Shown here in pieces: positions 1-12,240 of a stretch of DNA of 64,000 bases. The stretch covers positions 60,353,380-60,417,379 of the forward strand of contig RSEF01000003.1 in the NCBI GenBank assembly GCA_003993805.1. The letters run 5' to 3'. Position numbers and translations under genes: made by a program. A model generated the notes under the pieces. That model searched no databases and had not been told where the DNA came from. It was given only the letters and a program-made list of their open reading frames with translations. This DNA is from Himantopus leucocephalus. Lineage: Eukaryota > Chordata > Aves > Charadriiformes > Recurvirostridae. Positions within the stretch are counted from its first letter, which is position 1, and each line of letters opens with the position of its first letter.

Positions 1-924
1 AAACAGGATTATCCTTGCTACTTCAGAGCGCTATTAGAAAGAAATGCCATCTTCGCCACGATCCTTGGTGGTGAAGCACAGGATCTGGCATAGGTAAAAT
101 TCTTATTTAATGAAAACTGGATAGCGCAGCCAAAATCATGTGTTGAAAGTGTCCAGGAAGAAAGTGCAAAGCGCAGGGCATTTGTGGCTTCTGCTTTTGT
201 GACTCATTTGGGAAGCACGTTAGCTTTCTTCCCTTCCAGCCGAGAGGTGCTTATCACCTCAGCACTGCAAGGCCTTCAGTAGAAGAAAAATTGAGTGCCA
301 TCATCTCCAAAGCAGCGTGGAGTGTTGTCACATTTGACATCTGACTTATACTTACACATCATCAACTGTTGAAAGGCATGAGTTTATGATGGAGCATAAA
401 GATGGTAAACACATGCCCTGAACTGAACATTTCAGGAGTGAAGTGTATTATATGTGTAATAAAGCTGCAAAGACCAGACACTGCCTGGAGGTAATGCTTT
501 GGCTGAATGCACTTCTGTAGCTCTCCTTACGGAGCTCTGTCCTTGCAAGGAAGTTCCTTAATACGGAAATTATAGAGAAACTAATTAAAAGGTGGGAAAG
601 AATGAAAATTATTTAATCAAACCAATATTACTTGCCAGTTACAAAACTTAAAATTTGATCCTTGTATAGTTGTGGATTATTTTGGCCTGTTTGTACTAGG
701 TTTTTTCTTTCATATGTTCTCAAGGAACCTTCATAATATGTAATGCCATCCGATTCATTTATTGAATAGTTTCACATGTTTGGGCAGAAGTCTGTGTAAA
801 CCAGCAATTCCCATTCTGGTCCCTAGTGACTTACTTATCTTAGCCTACCTCCACTAATGTGAAATGGGGGTAATGGAAATTTCCTACAGTAATACAAGTG
901 TTTGAGTGTGGCAGTTAGCACCTG
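1..924. other. Noncoding stretch, nothing recognised
   Basis: This is ordinary AT-rich sequence with stop codons in every frame. I see no repeat family, RNA gene or motif cluster that I can defend. Confidence 0.6.
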
Positions 925-1018
925 GAGAACAAAAGAAAGAAGGAAAGAAGAAAAGGATGAATGAGAGAATGAAGGAATGAACAGGCAAAGGAACAAAAGA
1001 AAAAGAAATAGAAAAATT
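925..1018. repeat. Purine-rich low-complexity tract
   Basis: About 90 bases consist almost entirely of A and G on the plus strand, with short GAAA, GGAA and GAAT units and no fixed period. The complementary strand reads as a serine- and phenylalanine-rich open frame, which is a composition artefact and not a gene. Confidence 0.7.
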
Positions 1019-1284
1019 ATGGGGAAGCTTTTGTCTGAAGGCCCCAAATCCCTCTCCTACACCTCTGAGGAGCAGCCTTTCTGTCAGGTGGACACAATCC
1101 AGCGATCACAGTAGCTGAAAAAGCCTTTGGGAGGCAGGAGGATTTCTTTTTTTAACCTCTTCTCCAACTTGTTAAAGCCTGGGAAAATCCCACCAGCTCC
1201 CTCACGAAACGCTTGCCTGAGCAAAAGTTTTTCCAGAGCATTTCATGAGTCTCACATAATTGAAATAGGAGGGGGTTTGAGCCT

Positions 1285-1560
1285 GCTTCAATAGAGCGGT
1301 TTGAGTTAATTGATAAACCTTCCCTTTTTATTATCAGTGCTACCCTTCTGTCTGAAAGGCAGGGAGATTTCCTTATGGGATTTGAGCAAATATTGGAAAT
1401 TGCAGTGGCAAATTAGCAGGGGCCACAAACCAGAAGTGACAGCTCAAGGAGGCTGGTGGAGGGAGTGGAGCAATCCCTTACCAGAAGCAATTGGCCAGAC
1501 TTATCATATGGACTAATCACAACAGAGCTGGTGAAATAATGGGCACCAGATGTTAGCGCT
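1285..1560. promoter_or_regulatory. Candidate distal regulatory element (motif-rich)
   Basis: A compact run of developmental-type motifs lies here: GTTAATTGATAAAC at the left end, TTATCA and GATAA-like sites, AAATTAGCA, CAATTGG and CATATGG E-box-like sites, and GACTAATCAC. Homeodomain, GATA and bHLH motifs at this density in otherwise plain DNA are typical of conserved vertebrate enhancers. The call rests on motif content only; conservation was not tested. Short open frames overlap it on both strands, and none resembles a protein. Confidence 0.3.
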
Positions 1561-2904
1561 TTGTAGACGCTGGCTCTCTGGAGACCAGCTCCGCCAAGCG
1601 AGCTCCCCGGGAGCAGGAGCATGGCTCTCTCATCTATTAATAGGACAGAGGGCTGCTGGTCAGTGCCTATTGCACGTATCTAATTGGTAATGCTACAGCC
1701 CCTTTCCTCAGCTTAAGGAATATTTGCATTCATGAGGAGCATTTCCATAGCTTGTATGCCTTAGATTCACAGCACTTGTTTTTTTTAAGAGAGTTTCTTA
1801 TGAGCGAGTAAGTGAAAATGAGTCATGCAATAGAGCAAATCATTAGTGCTTGCTTCCACAGAGGTCTTTAATAGGGATGCTTCTTTGCAAAGTGCTGAAT
1901 ATGCCCTCACAGTCTTCTACAGCTGCAAAGAATTTACTGGCACAGAGGGTAGGAGGGAATGGGCTGGGAACGTGTTTCCCTCAGGAGCTTCACTGAGAAA
2001 GCCCTAAACTGCTCCCCAAAGCCCAGGAGCTGCAAATCCAGACAGGAAGCAAAGTAGATTCCTTTCTTGCTCTTACGTGCCACGCTCCCAGACCAGGTCT
2101 GGCCACGATCTAGCCTTATAGGATTAGTTTACGCCTCTCTAATTATTTGTACTAAGCTTCCTTGACAAGAGAGAGATTTGCAGCTAAGCCTCTGCTCAGA
2201 GTGCTGCCACCAGCGCTGCTGTCAGCTGCAGCACGCTGTGCTGTGCCACAGCTCAGCTTGGAGGGATGACACGGGTGTGGGTTAGGTTTTGTGCAGGGGA
2301 TCAAACCTTGCGAGGTATTCAACCTGGTGGGTGGGCAAAGAGGGTCAGGGACCTTGCCTAAAGCAGAGATGGCACAGAAGACAGTCACAAAGTTAAATAC
2401 AACTGCTGCTTAAAAAAGGATGAATATATCTGTACGCCACATTTGCTCTGGTTTGTTCTAAAGGATCCATGTCTTGAGCCCCATCACTGCCAGTGCAGGG
2501 CACAGAGTGGAGCTCCTCCTCCTGTCTCCAGCACTGCCAAACCTTCTCTGCTCTTTCTCCCTTCCTTTTCCCCTTCCCCTGCGGTGGGCCGGCACTGACT
2601 GACTGTGGTTTCAGCCTGACAGATGGGAGCTGTCTCTCCTACATGATCTGTCCATCTCCCAGCACAGGGCTTCCCAGGCTTTTTCACAGGCAGAGACCCA
2701 TCTCTGCAGAGGGATTGTAATGTGGATGGGCTTTTAGGATATTAAGCAAATAACAGAAGCTTTTCCCCACAATTTAACAATCTTGAGGCAAAACATCTTA
2801 CAGGTCCTGACCACTGTGCCCAAAATCAGAGGCGCAGGCAGCCCTGTCTCTGCTTACCCATGTCCTCCTTGGCTGAGAAGAAAGGTGCTCTGATAAGGAA
2901 GACC
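1561..2904. other. Noncoding stretch with one octamer motif
   Basis: No gene is recognised. A perfect POU octamer, ATTTGCAT, lies at 1722-1729, and a TCTAATTATTTG homeodomain-type site lies near 2138. The remainder is mixed-composition DNA. Confidence 0.5.
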
Positions 2905-2945
2905 TATAATCATAACTTATATAATCATAAATTATATAATAATTA
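2905..2945. repeat. Short AT-rich tandem repeat, 15-bp unit
   Basis: Two adjacent 15-bp copies beginning TATAATCATAA (2905-2919 and 2920-2934) differ at one base. A shorter degenerate third copy follows. This is a local replication-slippage duplication inside an AT-rich patch that extends to about 2990. Confidence 0.75.
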
Positions 2946-4888
2946 CAGAATTATAGGAACAATCTTAGATATTTTTAATAGAAATATATACTACGTCATT
3001 CGAGAGACATCAATACATTTGTGTGCTCAGAGTGAGTAGGACTACAGGGCTTTTGGGTCACAATGGGCTTGTCTGTGGCAGGAGAGAATGGAGATGCCAC
3101 TGCCCCATCCCTACAGAAAGGACGTAACACCTCTTCTCTGGAAGCTTCTGTAAGCAAAAGTGAGAAGGTAAAGCTTGGAGCTTATAGAGCAGATTTCAAG
3201 GGTAAATGGTCACCACTAACTCTTCTGTGACTTCCCAGTGGGATTGCAGAGCTTCTTTCTTTGCTTATTCAATGCTCCTTGGCATCAGCAGGGCTTGCCA
3301 GAACTTCAGTTGTGCTGGACACCTCCCTTTTGGGCACCATGAAGGCACCTGGGTTTCAGAAAACATCAAGTGCTTCCTTTTTGAAGATGAAGAGAGCTTC
3401 ACATTTTGTTCACTAAGGAGGCCAGGTCATGCCAGGCACTGGAAACCATTTACTTGCAAAATCCCAGCCCCTGGGTTTTAAAGGGAATGACAGTCCAAAA
3501 AGAGCTACCCTCCTGAAAGGGACACTGACAGTAGAAATGATTTGTCATGTGGCTCCGCTCATTCATAGCTGGCAAGGACCTGGCATCTCACAGACATTGG
3601 ATGTTACCAGATTTGTTATCACAGTCATTAGAACCAGTTCAATGTTCCTGATTAATGCACTTACTTTTTACTGTCACCTTTTATACTAAACTACATTCAA
3701 TTCACTTTCTTTTCCCCCTGTATTAAGATTTCAATGATATTTATTTATAAAAATATGAGATTTTTCCTAGGATTTTTTTAGTAATATTTGTGTGTGTGAG
3801 AGAGCTTAGAAAAGCTGAATTAGTGGAGGCAGAAGAACTGACAGTTCCCATTTAAATACCAAATGCCTCTTCTTAACTTCAATCTGCATCTAAAACAAAA
3901 AACCCCTGCAAGACACAGACATTCCTTGCAGTCATTAATGCTATTCCTGTGGTCCCCCAAGAGTTGTAGTTTTTTCTTTTGACACTTGAGATCAAACGAT
4001 CAATCACTGAATACTTCCCCCTGTACCTGGATTAGCAATCAGTTGTCATTCTCCAGCGTATGCCAGGAACATCTTCCCCTCCCCTCTACAGGATGCATTT
4101 CAACTTGAAACAGCAGCTTAGCCTTTGCGATAGCAATCACAAGCCCAACAATGTGTGGTGGACATTGGCAAGAATGTCCCAACCAGAAAGAAGGGAAAAA
4201 GTCAGAGGGTTTCTGTCAACTCCTGACCATGCCAAGAATGTCCCATTTTCCTGACGAGCTGCCTTTCAAGACTTGGCAGAGCCATTATCAATTCTATGGC
4301 TGCATTTCCCTGCATTTGGGGCCATCTGTCTTTACTCCTTCCATTCTGAAGTCAGAAAAGAAAATTATTTTCACATTAGCAACTCATTAAATGCCCCCAA
4401 ACTTGTAGCACAATCACTGCTGGAGCCAAACCCATTGTTTTTACACTTCCAAATACCTACTTGGAGGCATTGTTCGGAGAGTGGGGGCTGGCTTGCAGGA
4501 CCTTCTGTCATGCACATGGGCAAGTGGGTGGGGTGGAGTCCTGTCACCCTCATCCATCATTCTCCATCAATGTCACCACCACCTGCAGAGGCATTACCCC
4601 CAGTCAGTCAGTCACTCGATCATTTCTTTCTGTCCATCAACATGAGCAGAAGGAGAGGATATGAGTAGTCAGTATCAAAGCTGGTAAGATTCCTAAGGCT
4701 TAAGACAGTTGAGATATCGAAGAGCACCCGATGACTTAGGGAAGCTGCACTTTGAGCTTAGTTTTTCAGCACAAAAAAGCCCTCGGGAGGTCAGGTACAG
4801 TGCGGATACTCACCGTGCAAATGCTCAAGGCTATTGTTGACTAATCCATGCAAAAATACAATGTCTTTGGCTGGGGAAAGACAGAAAC
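2946..4888. other. Noncoding stretch, nothing recognised
   Basis: Several overlapping open frames of 60-131 codons occur on both strands between 3.2 and 4.7 kb. None shows a domain, a signal peptide or a convincing exon boundary. A short (CAGT)n run lies near 4603-4616. Confidence 0.5.
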
Positions 4889-4922
4889 GCTGTTGTTTCA
4901 GCAAAGCTGTTGTTTCAGCAGA
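4889..4922. repeat. Tandem duplication, 17-bp unit, two copies
   Basis: Copies GCTGTTGTTTCAGCAAA (4889-4905) and GCTGTTGTTTCAGCAGA (4906-4922) are directly adjacent and differ at one base. Such near-identity suggests a recent duplication. Confidence 0.9.
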
Positions 4923-6049
4923 GTCTCATCACCCACTTTTGTGTTTCTTTAGCTCATTGTGAGAAGGGAAACACAGAGGTTTCTTTTGAAGACATAGCTC
5001 AAACTTATCCTGAGGTCTCCTTCCAAACCCCTCAGTTTCCCCTCCCTGGAGCAAATTACTCACTACTTCACCAACCGAAAGAGTCTGACCAGCAGGAGCA
5101 AGAGGAGCGGGATCCCCAGCAAAACCAGTGGGCAGTGCTGCCCCAGCAGCCCCTCAGCAGGCAGCCCTGCTGGAGAAGGCAGTGCCAACCGCAATGGCCC
5201 TGTGTTGGCAAAAGTACGCTGAAGAGCAGCAATGGGAGAGCCATTTGTGTGGGCCAACCCATGAAAGAGCAAATACATTTCTGTGCTGCGTGGCTAAGCT
5301 CGTGCCAACATCTGAACAACTTTTAAAACTTCAGCCTCCGAACCAGCCACTGAAATTCTCTTTGGGAACGGCCCCAAACTCCCAGAGCCTGCCCAGCAGC
5401 TTGAAGCAGATGGTGGACGTGGTACCCTCTCTCCACAACTTTTCTGAAGCGGTTGTGTTACTGCAGCTTTCCTGAGAGCTGACGCGGGCCTTAGGAGATG
5501 CAGCTGCATTTTAGGGGCTGAGCAAAACATTTCCTGCATTGCATATGAAAAGCCTTCTGGGAATCGGAGGGTATTAATCAATTTTAAATGTACCATTCCT
5601 TGCCTTTAAAAATCAGAGCTCCTTATACATTGTCAAAGCCTCCCCGAGCCCTTTCTGTCCCTGGAGTCGATCACTGTGAAATGAGGACATGTCGCAGCAT
5701 AGCTTATTAGGGGAACTGGGGTGTTTCCGTTTGTTTGGATTTGTACAGAAAAGGGTTTTTCACAGGGGCTGTGCTTTGACAGTCTCGTCCTCCCCCAGGC
5801 TGGTTAGCATTTAGCAAGGAGCGGCTGACAAAGCTCCTGGGCCACGGAGATCCACAAGGTGCTTGCAGCTGGCACAGATACCTCATTAGAAATTCATTTT
5901 TTCCTGTCATAATAACAAAGTGCAGAGCAGCGGTGGCAACATAGTTTCGTATGGGAAAGCACACAAAAGGGGACAGCTGAAAGAAGCTGTGCTTTTCTCC
6001 TGTATTTCCAGCCCGACAGAAGCATCTTCAAAGGGAGCAGCCTTGCCCG
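4923..6049. other. Noncoding stretch with glutamine-rich open frames
   Basis: Overlapping open frames on both strands between 5.05 and 5.6 kb come from CAG/CTG-rich, stop-poor sequence. No protein family is recognisable and the plus and minus frames look equally good, so I regard all of them as noncoding. Confidence 0.5.
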
Positions 6050-6260
6050 TCCGCCGCACCCTCTTGGCCTGAATCGCTTGAATGGCATTTTATACACCTA
6101 CTGCACCCTGGGGCCAGCCAGCCCCCGGGGGAACCCATTCACCCGGCCCCGCGCCTTCTCCCGGCGTTTTGTTGTCTCCTACCCCGCGGAAGCAGTGGGC
6201 AAATAAAAATGACACCCCCGGCTTGCGAGCGTCGGCTCCCTCACAAGCATCGCTGAAAAC
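6050..6260. other. CpG- and C-rich patch
   Basis: Locally GC-rich DNA carries clustered CpGs (for example CGTCCGCCGC, CCCGGCCCCGCGCC, CCGCGG and GCGAGCGTCGG), in contrast to the AT-rich flanks. It could be a weak CpG island or an unmethylated regulatory patch. An open frame of 107 codons runs through it but is proline-rich and resembles no family. Confidence 0.35.
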
Positions 6261-9200
6261 ACGTTTCCAGGCAAGTGGAGCTGACTCGGTTTGTTTTGGG
6301 GAGGGTGGAAAGCTTCCAAAAGCAAAGAATGATAGTGGTCTAATTCCCCTGGCTGTTTATTTGTACAGTGAAAGTGAAGAAGTAGCTTTAGGAGGGCAGA
6401 AGTGAGAGCAGAGCAGCATTGATACCGTGACTGTCACCGCTGGGATGACACAGAGATGAGTGCTAGTGAGCAGCCCAGTCAGTCAGTCAGTCACTGTGGA
6501 GATGCAGGGTGGCAATGAGTGACCCTTGTCATGCACAGGCACCTTGATCCACCTCGCCAAAGCTAATGAGAGAGGCACATGGGTTTCTGAAGGTCAGGAG
6601 ATTCCAACTTCCTAAAAACACAGAGCAGAAGCCTGACAAAGATTACATTTCAAAATCTTGGCTTTATTTTTTTCCCCACTTTTTGCTTGTCCATCTTCCC
6701 CTCCTTTTGTTTTTTCTCCTCACATCAGCACATGTATTAGAAAAAATTAGGAGGATGAAGGAGAGAGAGACAGAGGGGAAACAAGCAGTGTGGCAATAGG
6801 AAAGGCCTGAGAGCCAAGAACTGAAAATCCTCAAACTAAGTAGTTACAACTCAGAAAATTCCCTTTCATACACAGACCAAAGCTATGTACTAATTTCTAT
6901 TTCAGATATGAGGTTTGTTTTCTTAAAAAGAAAAAAAAAAGACAAAACAGAATCCTGATACAAAAATTTAGTCCAATCTGTGTCACAGATTAAACACTGG
7001 CACCTCACAGTCACACCACTCCGGTGTAACACAGCACCAAGAGGCCTTGGCAGAAGCACAGCAGATGAACTCAGCCTGGAAGGGAAGCTGCCGGGGAAGA
7101 GCACCAGGCAGACCACCGGTGCAAATGCAATACTCGCAGTTTTCTGTCAGAGAAATCTGAATCCCCACTTTGCTGTATGTGACAGCCCAGAGACACCAGC
7201 ATCAAAAATCCCGAGTAGTGGAAGCGTGAAGGGGACTGCGGGCCATGAGACAAAGACCACTAGGCAAACCTTTAACACATTCCAGGAATACTGTCATCCA
7301 TGCAAGAATAATGTATAAATGCCTTTTCTAGTCAAGAAACCAACCGCCAGATTAAACCATGGGGCATTTTTGCTACAGACATTGGCAGTAAAGTTATGTT
7401 CAAATGGGGATTCACTGTAGCTTGGATAAATGTTCAAAAGTGCACAGATGTACTGAGTCTAATTTTAGGCACTCTGAGAACCATTATCTAGCTCTCCAGA
7501 GATCTCTGGCTTTCTCCACTGCCTAAGCGGATAGGGACTAGGGTGACTATCTTAACTTCAGGCTATTGTAAACTTAGCCTCTTCCATCCCTCAACATCAC
7601 ATTTCAGAACTAATTTAGTCAAGGATACCAAGCATCCTTCTAAAAAGAGTCACTTATGGCACAACTAGTAATCAGCAAGCACAAAGATATTTGGGATATT
7701 CTGAAAGTGAGTGCCTGGGGAGGACAGAGATGGGGGTACCGGGCTGAATGTGATGATGAAACTGGAAGAGAGACACAAAGCGAAGGCATCCACCACCTTG
7801 GCCTGCAACAGGAATTTAAGAAATGTGGGGGTGGTGTAGAAGAGAGTGTCTATAAGGCTGAGCAGGGTGCGCACTGAAGGGGAGATGCCAACCTTAGGTA
7901 ACTTGAGCTCTGCAGACATTTGGGTTGTACTCTCAGCTCATTGCCACAGCCCCATTTGTTCTTTGTCTGCCAGGAGATTTCCAGAGGGTGCCTTGTTCTG
8001 TCTAGTTGGGGTATATCTTGGGGTGGGGGTGAATTGCTGTCTGGGGAGTATCCATATTGCCTTCCATCTGCAATGAGTGAGAGGAAACAAGACTGATCTG
8101 GTAAAATCTAGGTGGAATAATTTATCTGGGACATTTAACATCTGGGCACTTTCTATGACTCCCCAGATTGAAACTGAACTCTAGGTTGTTTACATGCAGC
8201 AGGCGTAGAATATGCTCATATGAGGGCTGCAGGTGACATCTATACTAAGTAAAATGGACCATCACTGTGTTTTCTGGCTCCAACATTAAGTGGCACAATG
8301 ACTCTCATGTCCATACAAATAAACTCTCTTCTCCCTAAACCTGCATGATCTAGTCCACAGTACACTCCAGGGACAATCTGCGCTTCGTACTATCCTCCAA
8401 ATGGAGGCATTGCCTAGGAAAGCATTGCCTCACTCAACAGAGCTTCACTGAGCTGGGTATTAACTACTAACTGGTGGGAGTGACCATGCTCTGGCCATAG
8501 TTACTAGTTTAGACATGGCCACCTAGTCTCTGATAGAGACAGTTATCACACAGAGGGGGAAAATAAAGGGCAAATGTCAGAGAGACATGAAGGGATAATG
8601 ATACATGGCTGACCAAGAGAAGGTTTTTTCCTTGTAAAGCAACATATTGGATCTCTAGATGAATCTGCTGCATTTGAGAAGACTCCTTACAGAGATTGTC
8701 AGGTCAATCCACCAAGACTTAGGAGATGGCAAATCATTAAGTTAAGCTACTAAAAAAAAAAAAAAGAGCGCTCAGGATTAATATTGGAAAACACAGATTT
8801 AGCACGTGACAAACTTGTCATGAAGGGGTTACAGTGACCATGAAAGTTCCTTTGTCAGATTGTCAGAAGCACAGAGGAGCCGGAGCATGAATCAGGCAAT
8901 AATCCACATGTAAGACCACTTGGCTGCAATGGGAGAGACTGTTTCAGAGCAGGGATTTAAGCCTCTGTCAACCTCAGCCTCTGACAGGACACTGTTCAGT
9001 GAAGGGCTGGATGCTTGAGAGGGATGCCCAGGTTTTCCAAGCAAGAGTCAGAAGCGGTGCCGTGCTAGAAATATGAGAAATCTCAAAAAACATTTATTTC
9101 CACAATGGAAAACCATTACCCGCCCATTCCTAATTCATAGCATTCCTGCAGAAATTCAGAGTATTGGGTAGAGCCTAAGGTACCTAACACCGGTTGGGAT

Positions 9201-9334
9201 CAAGAGCTGCTTCACAGACGAGTGTAAAATTCCCCAAAACAACACGATACAAATTAAATCCTACTAGTCCCCAGTACCTCTTGGGCAGGAAGAGTTTCCT
9301 CTGCATCCCTCGACCTGAGCTGTACTCTTGCATG
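6261..9334. other. Noncoding stretch with small simple-sequence features
   Basis: No gene is recognised. Minor features are a (CAGT)n run at about 6476-6494, just after the CpG patch, and a 14-base A-tract at 8752-8765. The rest is mixed-composition intergenic-type DNA with only short, scattered open frames. Confidence 0.5.
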
Positions 9335-9354
9335 CCACCTCGCTGATGAGGTGG
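9335..9354. other. Small perfect inverted repeat
   Basis: CCACCTC (9335-9341) and GAGGTGG (9348-9354) are exact reverse complements separated by GCTGAT. The arms also hold CACCT/AGGTG sites of the E-box/ZEB type, so this may be a paired binding site and not a structure. Confidence 0.5.
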
Positions 9355-11723
9355 ATCCAGCGGTTCCAGATGGGTTCAGAGACCCTCGCTCTGCTCATAC
9401 CTGCCAAGTACATCGTGCTGAGACTTTACTGCACAGGTTGCACTGGTTAGCTGTCAAGTCCATTTGCATCCTAAATTACATGGTAAATAACATGGTAAAT
9501 TTGATAATCTGCAGCAATCAGTAATGGTTTAGGGATATCAATGAGTCCTTTACTAAGCGTGGCCACCCAGCCCTATGTGCTTGTTTCTCCTGTAGTGTCT
9601 AGGATGCAATGAGTAGCGTAAGCCTGCCTGGTGGTGCCTGCTCAACATGGGGAGAGCAGAAAGCAGAGACTGGGGGGAGGAACCACATGGGCATGTAGAC
9701 AATGAAGCCGGGGTGTTGCGGTTGCTAATGGATGTCCAATAAGAAGCATTATAATTTTACTTGTCAGAAGTGTTGACTGGCTTATCCTGCTCTCTATCCT
9801 AGATGACTATTCATGTGTTTAACTGTTAATGTTCCCTTTTGCTGCTTCTTTCCTGCACCACATTAGACTTGCATGGGGAAAAGGGAAAAAGAAGAGGTAC
9901 AAATTATCATGGGCAGAGCTCAAGAGTATTATACCTCATATGGCTAGAGAAGATGCCAAAATCAGGAAAGGTGCTTCTCCTGTCCTCTACCCAGAGGGAT
10001 GAGTACTCAGCTCACTTCCTTGGCAAAGGTAGACATTTACATAGATTAAGAGACCTGCAGGTGGACATCACTGGCCTGTGTAGTACACCCAAGGCAGAAC
10101 ATAAGGATTGTAAAATTCAGCCTCAAGGTAAAAATACATCTGCAATTTCATGGTCAGCAAGTGCAAATCAGCCATGCCTGTGAAAGTCTGCCATGCTCTT
10201 GCATGGCGTTCCTCCTTCACCGTCCACCACCTCCCTCCTCAGCACAGGCACCTGAGAACAGAGGCAACTCATTGCCTGGTTCCCAATTTGCGAGCGAGCC
10301 TGGTGGGCACTGTTTGCACAAAGTCCCACTCTGTGCTCCATTTCTGGCAGCCTAGCCCTGCCGTGCACAAATAAAAGAGCATCAGAAAGCAAGCTGGACT
10401 CCTGCCTAGTCGAAATCTGGATTGGCTTAGTCAGCTCAGGAGCGAGAAAAGGCTTTCAGTACTATTCGGATGTTTCTGGAGTCTTCAGCAGACTCAAGTG
10501 CCACTGAATGGAGTGAAGGTGATGGACTCGGAGGTGAAACTTGTGGTCCAGTCGCTGGCACCCCCAATCACCAGCAACCATGATGTGTTTATGCCCCCAG
10601 GGAAAAGAGCAAATGACCTTACAGTAACCAGCTGTGGGATCGTGCAGCCCTTTGACATAGCGGGCTGCCTTTTAATCCTGGGTAATTGCAAGTGGGCCTC
10701 AGACCTGAAGCAAACAAGGTTTATGGGGTTTGCCTCTGACTCCTGGCCTATTTAGTTCACAGTGATGTCAAACACAAAATTCCTCTTGATAAAAACAGGG
10801 CAGGATCAGGCCCAGAGGAGGCGGGAATCTGCTGCCTGAATTGCATCGCATTCCCCTTCAGCCGCTCTCTGGGTCTGTTTCAGTAACGCTTTGGGAGGGG
10901 TGCTCCCTGTCCTGCTGCTGTTAGATGGGGGGTATGTGTTTGTTTTCTTCAGTGTTTTATTTTTGTACATTATTATTAATTAATTTTTGTGGTCTTGAGT
11001 GTAACTGTTTTGAAAGTAACAGACCCCGAAATTCATTAAATGTGTGAAATGACGGGAGAAAAAGTGTGAAATTGTAACAGTCTGTTTGGGGTTGATTAAT
11101 AGAAATTTCTCCTGACAATCCCTGGGCCCTTCCGGGGGTCACTGGAACGGAGCAGCTGTAAAGACAGCAGGAGCAATTTAGAGGCTGCCCGATGGGGGCC
11201 AGGCAGATTTCAGAACAAGTGGGGAGAGTCCCATGCCCTTGTTCAGGCCAGTGGGGGATGATTGGCCACCACCGTGTCATGTTAGCATGTAGATTAGCCC
11301 GAGAGGTGCTCCCACTGGCCTCAAAAGGTTTATTTTGCTGTAAGGGAGGTTATTGCTGTTACTACTGTTTTCAGTCCTCCAGCAATGTCACCTACAAAGC
11401 TATTCCTGCTGTATTGCTGCATCTCGCTGGCTATGCTTCTGCTAAACAGCAAAGTGCTAGCAAGGAAAAAGTCCATGACGGAAAGCAATACATGGTGGCG
11501 GTGAGGCTCGGGGGAGATTGCTTTGGTTTCTCTCCTCCTGGGTGGCTGAAGAGTCCCCAGCCAGGGCCTGAGCTGGGGCTGGATGTGGTGCTTGGGCTGC
11601 TGCTGGGTGAAGTCCTCAGTGGCGAAGGCAGCTAGCACGGAGGACCAGGGATGTTGGACGCCTGAGCGTGTGAGGGGGAGTATTTCCCTGGCTCCCACCA
11701 GGCACCCCAACCTGAACTGCTGA
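9355..11723. other. Noncoding stretch; octamer and possible regulatory patches
   Basis: A perfect ATTTGCAT octamer lies at 9462-9469. The stretch 10,495-10,755 is unusually even in composition and could be a conserved noncoding element, and 10,965-10,990 holds TTATTATTAATTAATTTTTG. A 147-codon open frame at 11.19-11.64 kb overlaps a 126-codon minus-strand frame. No protein family is visible in either. Confidence 0.4.
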
Positions 11724-11759
11724 CTTTTTTCTCCCCCCCCTCCCCTTTTTTTTTTTTCT
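11724..11759. repeat. Homopolymeric polypyrimidine tract
   Basis: The run consists of blocks T6, C8, C4 and T12 with almost no purine. It is simple sequence, and no exon follows it that I can support. Confidence 0.85.
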
Positions 11760-12059
11760 GAGTGGCTCTATATAGCCGAATGCTTTCACCCTAAGAAAGA
11801 TACAAAAGAAAACATCAAAGTAAATGTCCCCACACTGACATAAGGCTAGAATAATGGTGACCTAGTAGCTAAAGACTGGGACGAATACTGAAAGTAATTC
11901 ACTCCCCTCCATAACAATGGGGCATGTGTGACAATGATATATACCAGGAGGCGAGGAGAGCCACTTTTGTTGGGTAGCGATACCCCACAAACCCAATTGT
12001 AGGGAGATCAATACTGTCATAGGACAATCATCAAAGACCATCAGCTCATCATATTTTCA

Positions 12060-12240
12060 TACCATAAGCAGCTCAAGGCGCCGGGGCTGCCTCTCCGGCA
12101 GAAAGCCCCGCGTGGAAATTTGAAGGGTGTGAAATCGACATGATTAATAATTATAGTTATTAGCACATGTACCAGCTGCTCATGTATGGCTTAGCCCGTG
12201 ATTTATGGGGCCATAAATGCCCATATCTGCTTCTGATGCG
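12060..12240. promoter_or_regulatory. Candidate regulatory element with HOX/CDX-type palindrome
   Basis: At 12,201-12,218 ATTTATGG and CCATAAAT face each other across two bases. TTTATGG/CCATAAA is the motif class bound by CDX and posterior HOX homeodomains, so the arrangement is a head-to-head pair of such sites. Just upstream are GATTAATAATTATAGTTATTAG, with several TAAT cores, and CACATGTACCAGCTG, with two E-boxes. The left part (12,075-12,115) is CpG-rich. The function is inferred from motifs only. Confidence 0.35.

Noticed and set aside
4910..5596. Glutamine-rich open frame of 138 codons and neighbours
   Set aside because: CAG-rich composition explains the openness; both strands are open and no family is recognisable.
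6082..6405. 107-codon open frame in a CpG patch
   Set aside because: Proline-rich low-information start, no conserved domain and no promoter or splice evidence.
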